DNA of 17,000 nucleotides from Glandiceps talaboti (Eukaryota > Hemichordata > Enteropneusta > Spengelidae): positions 7,650,280 through 7,667,279 of the forward strand of contig NC_135568.1 in assembly GCF_964340395.1 (NCBI RefSeq). Direction: 5' to 3'. The position numbers and the translations under genes were made by a program. The stretch's first letter is position 1. Every line of letters begins with the position of its first letter. The notes under the pieces were generated by a model. That model saw only the letters and a program-made list of their open reading frames with translations. It was not told where the DNA came from and did no database searches. Shown here in pieces: positions 9,730-17,000 of this stretch.

Positions 9730-10405
9730 AATGTACATTAACCATAACAAATTGTGTATAAAGTTGTCCTATAAAGATAGTTGATGTACCTTACAGTGTT
9801 AATGAAGAATTTGCATAATTAATGGGTTTCGGTAATTAGGCTATATCTTAAGACTGCATACTTAAATTTCAATACAATTTAGTACATACATTAAACATAA
9901 CAGAGTGCATATCTCCTATAAAAGTTGTTGATTTCGCTTAAAGATCTAGAGAATAATTTGCATAATTAATTATTTTCGGTAATTAGGCTATTATATCTTA
10001 AGACTGCATACTTGAATTTCAATATCATTTAGTACACACGTTAACCATAACAAAGCGGATATGTCCTATAAAATTTGTTGATATAGCTTACAGTTTTGCA
10101 TAATTAATGATTTTAGGTAACTAAGCTGTATCTTAAAAATGCAAGCTTCAAATTTCGTATAATATGGTACATATAACAACCACAATAATACGCACCTGTC
10201 CTATGACGTTTGTTGCGACAACTTTTGCCTTTAATGAGTATTTTGAATAATAAATGATATTCAGTAATTAAGCAGTATCATGCACTCTTCATATTCTTTA
10301 TAATGTGGCACATACATTAACCTAACAAAGCATGTTTGTCCAAAAAAGGCCTGTTACCACAATTTAGCTTAGTTTTAATGAGTAATTTGCATAATAAGTG
10401 ATTCC
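9730..10405 (+). repeat. Five-copy tandem array, 136-151 bp monomer
   Basis: Anchor blocks TACATTAACCATAACAAA, GTCCTATAAA-GTTGTTGAT, TTTGCATAATTAATGATTTTC and GGTAATTAGGCTATATCTTA recur in the same order. Starts are near 9734, 9885, 10034, 10170 and 10311. Copies 1-3 are alike and copies 4-5 are more diverged. The monomer is close to nucleosome length. The array ends about 430 bp before exon 2. Confidence 0.85.
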
Positions 10406-10834
10406 CTTACGGGAGGAATTCACTTTAAATCTGGTTACAAATACACCCACATTCACCATCAAACCAGGTCACATTCATCAGTTGTGGTATGAGACAAGTT
10501 ACCATGTTTATTCTCAGGTGGAAGGTAAAAACTTGAAGTCATGAAAATCACCAAGTCTATGTGTAATTAATTTTTAGCAGAAGCTTGTTTCTACTGCACT
10601 GAGAGAATAGCAATACCAGTACTCATCACTTTTCATTGTGATTGGTTGAGCGATCCTGCTGTATGTGCTGTGTCGATATTATTGTTAGTCTGGAGTTGAA
10701 TTGTGTCTATCTTTAAATCGTAATCTCCCATAAGTGGAACACCAAGGCAGTTTTATTACTCCTGTACATCTATGATTATTTGAGCAATATTGGTGTATTT
10801 CATCATAATGTCTTAATTTGTATTTTTATCATAG
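10406..10834. other. Intron 1, last part before exon 2
   Basis: No repeat or gene recognised. The last 30 bases are T-rich and lead to the ATCATAG acceptor at 10834. Confidence 0.5.
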
Positions 10835-11080
10835 GTTGTGCTGCAACTGAATTGTACAATGTAGCCATTGGTGGGGTGGCAACTCAAATTAGTGACTACC
10901 ACAACACGGCCATTAACCTCATCTTTACTGCAGACAAAGCTATCGATGGTAACAAGGATCAATATATGCCTAATGGTTTCTGCTCACATACCAACTCCCA
11001 ACAAGATGATTGGTGGAAAGTGGATCTTGGGCAACCATACTGGGTGTACAAGGTCATTGTAACCAATCGCGATACAAAAA
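10835..11080 (+). CDS. Lectin exon 2: N-terminal half of F-type lectin domain 1
   Basis: The acceptor is ATCATAG|GT and the donor AAAAA|GTAAGT, both phase 1; the exon covers residues 37-119. It reads LYNVAIGGVATQ (43-54), then the conserved ADKAIDGN (69-76), CSHT (86-89), DDWWKVDLG (94-102) and VIVTNR (110-115). This is the usual opening of the fucolectin/F-type lectin fold, a beta-barrel related to F5/8 type C domains. In eel fucolectin a His and two Arg bind fucose, in the pattern H-x26-R-x-D-x4-R/K. Here His88 and Arg115 keep the exact x26 spacing, and Cys86 precedes the His by two as in the family. The exon ends directly after the first Arg loop residues (RDTK). Carbohydrate binding is likely but not certain because the loop is altered. 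Confidence 0.9.
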
Positions 11081-11199
11081 GTAAGTAGAGAAGATTAAGG
11101 GTGGATTCATCTCCACAGATAGATAATAGTTCAACTAGTACACCTCAAGCAAAATTGGAAGTGACCTTGAACATCATCAGATGACACAAAGATATATTA

Positions 11200-11545
11200 C
11201 ATTTGTACAAATGATTGTTTACACTGGAGCATGTGCAAACTAGTGGTATTTCCACAGCAGTGCAGTACCGAAAATGAATGCTTGCAATTGATATTGTGGC
11301 AGTAAACACTACAAGTATATACGAATACCCTGCCTGATGAGTATCCAACACTGGAAATCATATGTCATGAGGTTCTGTTATTCACATGCTTATGTGAAAT
11401 GGCAAATTTCCATAAAAATGATGAACTGTTACATGTACTGATATACATATCATTTGCATACAGGTATGCAATCAATATGTGCATTGTAAATACCACTAGT
11501 ATGCTAGTATGTATGCACATTGTACAAACAATCACTTGTACATTT
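11200..11545. repeat. Fold-back element 1 (imperfect inverted arms)
   Basis: The left arm (11200-11252) reads CATTTGTACAAATGATTGTTTA, then TGTGCAAACTAGTGGTATTTCCA. The right arm (about 11486-11545) is its imperfect reverse complement, with TAAATACCACTAGT, TGCACATTGTACAAACAATCA and TTGTACATTTG. The left arm starts with a perfect 14-bp palindrome (11200-11213). Part of it is repeated directly at 12185-12385. Confidence 0.7.
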
Positions 11546-11550
11546 GCAAT
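11375..11550 (+). repeat. Direct repeat pair, copy 1 (with 12185-12385)
   Basis: Shared blocks in the same order are ATTTCCATAAAAA, CATATCATTTGCATACAGGTATGCAAT and AAATACCACTAGTATG. Each copy contains the near-palindrome TTGCATACAGGTATGCAA (11454-11471 and 12293-12310), with 8-bp arms and a 2-bp centre. Confidence 0.8.
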
Positions 11551-11552
11551 TT

Positions 11553-11835
11553 TTAGCACAAGTGAACTGATATGGTTCAGTAGTGCTATAGGCATGGTGC
11601 AGTGTCTGTCCGTCCATCTGTCTGTCAATCTGTCTGTATGTATGTGTGTGTGTGTGTGCGCACATGTGTGTGTGGACAACTTAAACTCAAAAACCACTGG
11701 ACCGATTGTCTTAGTATTTGGTGGGGATATCACTTGTTGTGTCTAGTTGGAAACTTGTTCAAGGCAAAATGATTGCATCACAGGTGTATGATTTGGGTAA
11801 AAAGTGTGATTTTTGGTAAAGAAAACCTCAAGTAC
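11553..11835 (+). repeat. Dispersed repeat family copy 2: TTAGCACAAGT lead, CTGT/TG microsatellite, A unit
   Basis: The lead TTAGCACAAGTGAACTGAT leads into GGTTCAG and GCTATAGGC (11585-11593). A CTGTC/TG microsatellite (about 11605-11672) follows, then AAACTCAAAAACCACTGGACCGAT and the rest of an A unit to GTGTGATTTTTGGT. It has the same block order as 3800-4080 and lies inside intron 2. Confidence 0.8.
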
Positions 11836-12014
11836 TGAAAATATTTAAAATGACTGTTTCTTCTGTATATGTGCATGTGGTTCTTCATATATTGAAAACA
11901 TTGCCTTTATTCATTGGAGAAGTATAGTTACAGTTGTGTTAGACTCTCTGTTGTTTGATCAGTATGTAATGATCAAACCAAAGATTGAAAAGTCATACAA
12001 GAATAATGAGTGCA

Positions 12015-12156
12015 AGTGTGGCATACTCAGGGTATTTGAATGAGTGCTTGCAGTATTCTCCGTCACATACAGTACTTTCATGAGTGTAGCAAATTAAATT
12101 TCTGGAGAAAATACTGCAAGCACAAGTGCAAATATCCTGAGTAGTTAACTCACACT
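12015..12156. mobile_element. Fold-back (MITE-like) element 2, about 142 bp
   Basis: The left arm (12015-12061) runs AGTGTG, then ACTCAGG, TATTTG and TGCTTGCAGTATTCTCC. The right arm (12104-12156) is its imperfect reverse complement, GGAGAAAATACTGCAAGCAC to CTCACACT. A 42-base loop separates them. The structure is MITE-like, without a coding frame. A target-site duplication was not evident. Confidence 0.75.
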
Positions 12157-12184
12157 GGAACTCACCTGGAATAGGGTTATGTTA

Positions 12185-12385
12185 TTATTATACATATGTT
12201 TATCGGAAACGACACATTTCCATAAAAAATCATACAGTGCAATAACGTGATTTTGTGTGTAGAGAATGATAGCATCCTCATTTGCATATCATTTGCATAC
12301 AGGTATGCAATATTGTTTACAGCATTGCACTGCAGTAAAAATACCACTAGTATGTGTGCGCACCATTGCAAATAATGTCTGGTAC
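12185..12385 (+). repeat. Direct repeat pair, copy 2 (with 11375-11550)
   Basis: About 810 bp downstream of copy 1, with the same blocks and the TTGCATACAGGTATGCAA near-palindrome at 12293-12310. It diverges from copy 1 between the blocks. Confidence 0.8.
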
Positions 12386-12433
12386 ATTCTAATATTGTAA
12401 TAGGCCTAATTGTGAGAGTAGAAACCAAGGTTT

Positions 12434-12746
12434 TAAAGGGGAACACCACTGCAGGAAATATAGGTAGTTTCATAATAAACTCATGGTTCCGGAGAGTCAT
12501 TCATTATTTCACATCAGTTAATTATTGCTTGGTTGCCAAGAAACACCAAATTTAAACTCTTTTTGACCTTCAGTTTTCTTTCACTGATACACCATTGCAT
12601 GATGGGTCTAACTCTGAGCAGACATGATTATTCATAAGATGCACACTGAACATTCATGTGATGTGAAATAATGAAATGACTCTCCAGAACCCAAATTTAA
12701 GGAATACCTTTATTTCCTAGAGTTGCATTCCCCGTGAACCCTTTAA
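12434..12746. mobile_element. Fold-back (MITE-like) element 3 with long terminal inverted repeats
   Basis: The left arm (12434-12515) starts TAAAGGGGAACACCACTGCA and includes GGAAATA-AGGTA, GGTTC-GGAGAGTCATT and CATTATTTCACATCA. The right arm (about 12659-12746) is its reverse complement with small gaps, ending AACCCTTTAA. About 140 bp lies between the arms. The length of about 313 bp with 80-90 bp arms fits a non-autonomous DNA transposon. Confidence 0.8.
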
Positions 12747-13493
12747 TGACTAGGTTTCCGTAACTCTATGTATATTTTATAATTACACCCTATATATAGG
12801 GTGTCAAGCAACTAGTGTTGCTATATGCTGATATAAGCTATTGTGCGTGAAATTAGCGATTAAGAACAATTTGTCACTGAACTTCCCATTATAATGTGTC
12901 AACATTCGAGACGTATTGTAAAAGAACGACAGATGGCAGAAAAAAGCTGGACACGGTTTATTTATGTGTGAAATAAATATTCTAAAACACTAATGAAATG
13001 GAAAATTGGGTGACAAGCGATCTCTTCCAAAGCAGTTCTATTGATGCCTTGAGATAATCAAGACACTTCTATTCATAGCTGAAAGACAACCTCACTCTCC
13101 GCCATTGACAAGAGAAAACACAATAGCATTATAGAGGAGAGAAAAACCTTTCGGAAAATGTATAGGTTGATGGAGTAAACTTTATTCATTGTTGGGAAAT
13201 AATAACTTGAAAATATGCCACCCTTCAAATCTTGCTTTTGTGCATCTCCACCTTAAATTTTACCCACAGTAGGGTGGTGTTTGTGATAACTTCCATAATC
13301 TTGCAGTGGACACTTTTAGAGGACACACAGTGTTCATGCAGTAACTTGTAATCCATCACATCAAACGACAATCTTAGTTTTTGTGTGTATACTTCAATTA
13401 GCTGAAAGCTTGGTTATTGCAGTCATGTGCTTATTAGTCTTCAGGTATTCCTAGCATGTCTTTCAACACTGTGTTATTGATTTTCTATACCAG
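12747..13493. other. Intron 2, last part before exon 3
   Basis: No gene or tandem repeat recognised. A short palindromic TATATATAGGG/CCCTATATATA stretch lies at about 12786-12801. A pyrimidine-rich run leads to the CCAG acceptor at 13493. Confidence 0.5.
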
Positions 13494-13700
13494 AGAATCG
13501 GATTCTAAATGCTGAAGTGAGAATTGGAAATAACTTGAAAATTAGTGATAATGATAAATGTGGGCAGTCTGTTGGAGCTGATAGTGTTCAGCAGGATACT
13601 TTAACATTTAATTGTGATAGACCAATCCATGGACGTTTTGCCAGTGTTCAATTGATTTCATCAACAGAACTTCTACAGCTTTGTGAAGTTGAAGTGATGG
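13494..13700 (+). CDS. Lectin exon 3: C-terminal half of F-type lectin domain 1
   Basis: The acceptor is ATACCAG|AG and the donor ATGG|GTGAGT; residues 119-188. It reads NRILNAEVRIGNN (120-132), then Cys141 and Cys159, then the family signature PIHGRFASVQL (162-172) and LLQLCEVEVMG (178-188). Cys86-Cys182 and Cys141-Cys159 match two of the three disulfides known in eel fucolectin. The third, a vicinal Cys-Cys pair in the sugar-binding loop, is absent. Across the exon junction the loop is R-D-T-K-K-N-R, one residue shorter than the canonical R-x-D-x4-R. An in-frame stop at 13478-13480 rules out an acceptor further upstream, and the AG two bases later breaks the frame, so the shortening is not a splice-site misreading. 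Confidence 0.9.
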
Positions 13701-13899
13701 GTGAGTTCTACAATTGATTTGTGAAATCCACATACATTCACCATGTTTAAGGATTCACCGTAATTGTTAATACACACAATCATCTACCACACTATGCAAA
13801 ACTGTGGAGACTGATGAATGTGTTTAAGGATGTGGAAACTCCTGTTATTAGCTCTTTACTCTTCTGTGATCAGCTTTGGTATTTATAAAGGGAATGGAC

Positions 13900-13960
13900 A
13901 CAAATGAGGCTGGTTTACCAACACAGATGAATTTCCATTTGAAGACAAATGAGGCTGGTT
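13900..13960 (+). repeat. Short direct repeat, 16 bp, 45 bp apart
   Basis: ACAAATGAGGCTGGTT occurs at 13900-13915 and 13945-13960. The second copy ends one base before the TTAGCACAAGT lead of the dispersed family. It might be a relic of an insertion or excision. Confidence 0.75.
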
Positions 13961-13961
13961 C

Positions 13962-14040
13962 TTAGCACAAGTTACTGAACTGATGAGGTTCAGAAATGCT
14001 ATAGGCTAAGTGTCTGTCTGTGTGTGTGTTTTTGTATGTG
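13962..14040 (+). repeat. Dispersed repeat family copy 3: lead and TG/CTGT microsatellite only
   Basis: TTAGCACAAGTTACTGAACTGAT leads into GGTTCAG and GCTATAGGC (13998-14006), then GTGTCTGTCTGTGTGTG. The A unit seen in the other copies is missing; 30 bp of other sequence and the (AT)n tract follow instead. Confidence 0.75.
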
Positions 14041-14067
14041 TATATTAAACAATTCCTAAGTTGGCGA

Positions 14068-14170
<103 letters not shown>

Positions 14171-14478
14171 AAGGTAATGAAATAAATAAATTCAATCCTG
14201 CCATGCATTTCGAATGAAATATTACATCTATCATTCAATGTGTTTATGACATATATTTAAACACCACAAGTTCTAATAAATAGTAAAATATGTGAAGAAA
14301 GATTTAACCCTATAGAACACTCCTGAAAGACAGAATAAGCATAGTCAGATATTAGGGAATGGTGTAAATAAGCTATTAATTCCATATATATATATATATA
14401 TAATAAATATATATGGTAGAGAGAGATCTTTATTGTCAATGTCATTAAAACAATAAATGGAAATTTGACTAAAGCTCA

Positions 14479-14800
14479 TCATAATGTCTACAATATGATT
14501 GGATCTAAGTCAAAAGATGAAGCCAGCCTTTAATATGTTTAACATAATTAACTGAAAACGAACGTCGGCTGAATTCAAGACGATCGATGTTGAAACAAGG
14601 ACTGAATTCACAAATGATGAGTCATCACTTATCCTAATTACCTTGCAATTGCATAATGAAATGTCACTGATGTCATTACAGTGAGCTAATTAATTTCATT
14701 CTCAATTTGGTTAATTAGAGGAAACTAATTTAAGATATTGTAGAAATATGATTGAAATTGCCAAAATTATAAATATTGAAGTATCGATTCTTAGCAGTCT
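14479..14800 (-). repeat. Inverted repeat, arm 2
   Basis: Reverse complement of 8785-9171, with a 59-base identical core (14520-14578). It lies in intron 3, so the two arms enclose exons 2 and 3 with about 5.3 kb between them. Confidence 0.9.
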
Positions 14801-14822
14801 ATGAGTTTCAGTCTCTTGAGCA

Positions 14823-14824
<2 letters not shown>

Positions 14825-14853
<29 letters not shown>
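14825..14853 (+). repeat. (CAA)n trinucleotide microsatellite
   Basis: About nine uninterrupted CAA units just beyond arm 2 of the inverted repeat. Confidence 0.95.
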
Positions 14854-14854
<1 letters not shown>

Positions 14855-15003
14855 TTTTCCACCTCATTGCAATATAAGTAATCCGACCACTTTGCTTTAG
14901 ATAATTCTCATATTAGACACCAAAAGTAACATATCTATTAAATACTAACAGTATGCTGCAAAGGTTATAATGCGCATTCTATCAGGACCGCAATCTTTGA
15001 ATA

Positions 15004-15070
15004 GTCTGTCTCTGTCTCTCTGTGTTGCTTTCTCTCTCTTAGTCTCTCTGTCTCTCTCTGTTTGTCTCTG

Positions 15071-15113
<43 letters not shown>

Positions 15114-15175
15114 GTTTGTCTGTCTCTCTCTGTCTCTGTCTTTCTCTCTGTCTCTCTATATTATTATTATTATTA
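15004..15175 (+). repeat. CT-rich tract (TCTCTG-type) followed by (ATT)n
   Basis: About 155 bp of nearly pure pyrimidine on the + strand, broken by G and occasional other bases, then five to six ATT units. It ends about 95 bp before the exon 4 acceptor. The Ser-Leu open frames are artefacts. A long pyrimidine tract so near an acceptor could bind PTB-like splicing factors, by inference. Confidence 0.93.
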
Positions 15176-15270
15176 CTATCAACTTTCCTTTTCTCTCAAA
15201 TAGAAATATACATGTACAGTTTTCATTTGTTACAATGCTTTCTAATTCTTGTTATTTTTATCTGACTTAG

Positions 15271-15513
15271 GGACAAACGTAGGACTGGTAGATTTAACTA
15301 AGAAAGCTACAACAAAAGAAGGTGGTATTGTCGATGGCGGTATACTTCCTGATGTGTTATCTGATTGTGATGAAAGTACATGTTATCACCTGAAAACTGA
15401 CATTACTGGTAACGATCTCCCTTTGTTGAAAGTAGATCTTGGGGATGAAAAAAGATCAGTTCATCGTATCAGTTGTGTTGTCATCAAAAACAGATGGGAC
15501 TTCACTGGACAAG
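15271..15513 (+). CDS. Lectin exon 4: N-terminal half of a second, diverged F-type lectin domain
   Basis: The acceptor is GACTTAG|GG and the donor ACAAG|GTTAGT; residues 188-269 in phase 1, continuing the frame of exon 3. It aligns with exon 2 at matching points: TNVGLVDLTKKAT with NVAIGGVAT, GGIVDGG with KAIDGN, CYH (225-227) with CSH, LLKVDLG (239-245) with WWKVDLG, and VVIKNR (257-262) with VIVTNR. Only seven residues separate the end of domain 1 from the NVGL start, so the domains are packed head to tail. The Trp pair is replaced by Leu-Leu, and the His-to-Arg spacing is 34 instead of 26. The loop reads R-W-D-F-T-G-Q. The matching second half must lie in an exon right of 15513, not found before 17000. 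Confidence 0.8.
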
Positions 15514-16724
15514 GTTAGTATGAAACTATACTATCTTGTCTATATTTATCATGTACCTGTCTAAAGTATTCAGAATATCAGGATATGTTAAATTTTGACA
15601 AGTGTGAAGTGCTAGGCAGATCGCCAAAATAGGCCATATGCATAAATTACAGTGCAAGAAAATATGTTACATCTTATCGCTCCTTACAGACTGCAGAGTC
15701 TACCATAACTTTCTGTGCCTTGTCACAAGAGACGAAGTACTACTAGCTGTAGCACTTTTCTCGCACACTACTTCACACACATGGCCTAGTTCCAATACTT
15801 TGATCCCAATATGCTTTCCACATTTAGCACCCCTAATAAGGAAAATGGAGTTGCCTTGATGTTTCATTGATGGGACATGTTCTTTTGACATAAACATACG
15901 GACGCATTTAAACTCCACACTAACAATAATAGACACCACACGATTTCATCCTTTCCAAATCACATCAAAAAGTAATAAGCATCATATTACTATGTATCAA
16001 CAGGTTTCTGCAAAAATGATTCCAAAGGGACTTTATGATATTAATGGCTTCAATTGTTTACTTTCCTACAGATAATCTGCATGATCACTTGTGTGCATCT
16101 ACATCTCGATCAACTGTGCACAGCACCTATAATTATTTATTTTGCATTTAAAGTTGTCAGAGCAAGTGTGAGAAATGCTATCACATTAGAGAAGCACCAC
16201 AACAACTTAATTTTCCCTGTAAATACCTGTACCTTAAGGCTCTGCTTCCAGCAATTTATGGCCACAGTAAAGCAAAAGCAGTTTTCTTTATTGATATAAC
16301 TAAACAAATTGCAGACGCTTTGCCCATGGTAGCCTAGACCGTCAGCTTCAGTGGATTTCAACACAATCCACCAGTCTAAATCTCTTGGTTAGGTTATGCA
16401 TAGGGAAACATAAATAAACTTTAATACACATACACATATCTACACTCCCCTGTACAACACTAGAATGTCCATACATACTTTTAGATACTTTCCAGCGTGA
16501 CCATTAACTGGTAAAAATAAAAGTGTACACATACATCAATATTAATATTAATATGTAATCATATCGTTGTTAATATCTGTCGTGTTTATCCATACAGATA
16601 TATTTTTGTTTGCTTGTTTGCTATTCGTAAACAAAACTAATCAAGCTTGGGCCCCTGAAATAATACATGTGTGATATTCTGTAACTCGATCAGTACAGTG
16701 ACATAGTGCTAATGAATGTGTCGG
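15514..16724. other. Intron 4 (partial), no exon recognised
   Basis: I looked for the second half of domain 2 (an NAE-RIG start and an LCEVEV-like end) and found nothing. A minus-strand 79-codon frame (15700-15939) with Cys and His residues has no recognised domain; it could be a transposon fragment. Other frames are short and lack motifs. Confidence 0.5.
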
Positions 16725-17000
16725 CGTGTCACATGTGTAACTTTGTAATGTGATGTTCCGGTGTGTCACATGTGTAACTTTGTAATATGTTGGTGACATC
16801 ACATGTGTAACCTTGTAATATGTTGGAGTGTCATGTGTGTAACTTTGTAATGTGTTGGTGTATCACGTGTGTAACTTTGTAATGTGTTGGTGTATCACGT
16901 GTGTAACTTTGTAATGTGTTGGTGTATCACGTGTGTAACTTTGTAATGTGTTGGTGTATCACGTGTGTAACTTTGTAATGTGTTGGTGTATCACGCGTGT
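16725..17000 (+). repeat. 32-bp minisatellite running off the right edge
   Basis: Nine copies of a unit with TCACGTGTGTAACTTTGTAATG. TCA anchors lie at 16729, 16766, 16799, 16831, 16863, 16895, 16927, 16959 and 16991. Spacing settles from 37 and 33 to exactly 32 bp. Older left-hand copies carry CACATG or CATGTG, and the four copies at 16863-16959 carry the palindrome CACGTG. The last visible copy has CACGCG. The array continues beyond the window. Confidence 0.95.

Noticed and set aside
10780-10834. Coding start for the lectin at an in-frame TTG at 10780
   Set aside because: A good acceptor at 10834 and phase match to the signal-peptide exon explain the frame better. The upstream residues are intron.
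14970-15265. Ser/Leu-rich frames, one ending in a Tyr or Leu run
   Set aside because: Translation of the CT-rich and ATT simple repeats. The real coding sequence starts at the acceptor at 15271.
15638-16364. Short frames on both strands as lectin exons
   Set aside because: None has lectin motifs (no NAE-RIG start, no LCEVEV end) in a phase-1 frame.
16725-17000. CRISPR array
   Set aside because: Continuous 32-bp tandem units without spacers.

Overview
This window looks like a stretch of an AT-rich animal genome, most likely a marine invertebrate (mollusc, annelid, brachiopod, hemichordate or cephalochordate; the sequence does not decide which). The reasons are long repeat-filled introns with GT/AG boundaries, a CR1/L2/Jockey-type LINE, many microsatellites and fold-back elements, and a multi-exon F-type lectin (fucolectin-like) gene. 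Nothing suggests bacterial or viral gene organisation. No tRNA, rRNA or CRISPR was found.

Layout. 1-1686: the 3' part of a non-LTR retrotransposon on the + strand. Its reverse transcriptase ORF is open from the window edge to 1429, followed by a 3' UTR with a G-quadruplex motif, a nested hairpin, AATAAA and an (AATC)n tail. 1700-5650: intergenic DNA with simple repeats, a decayed minus-strand LINE 3' end (about 3085-3290), and a composite tandem repeat (about 3800-5085) that starts at a TG/TGCG microsatellite.

5654-15513 and beyond: one + strand gene model with four exons (5654-5762, 10835-11080, 13494-13700, 15271-15513). Every splice junction is in phase 1. Together they give 268 codons: a signal peptide, one complete F-type lectin domain (exons 2 and 3), and the first half of a second, diverged one (exon 4). 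The gene runs off the right edge. Its likely product is a secreted carbohydrate-binding protein, perhaps a defence or agglutinin-type lectin.

The introns hold most of the structure. Intron 1 (5072 bp) contains a two-module minisatellite with a 232-bp higher-order repeat (7761-8517), a perfect 185-bp (GA)n tract, one arm of a large inverted repeat, a GC-richer unassigned ORF, and a five-copy tandem array of about 136-151 bp. Intron 2 (2413 bp) has three fold-back structures. Intron 3 (1570 bp) has a 98-bp (AT)n tract, the other arm of the inverted repeat, and a long CT-rich tract before exon 4. The window ends in a 32-bp minisatellite that carries CACGTG in its most regular units.

I found no convincing new enzymatic or defence system. 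The items most worth a second look are the altered sugar-binding loop of the lectin at its exon junction, the inverted repeat enclosing exons 2-3, the higher-order minisatellite, and the fold-back and tandem repeat families.
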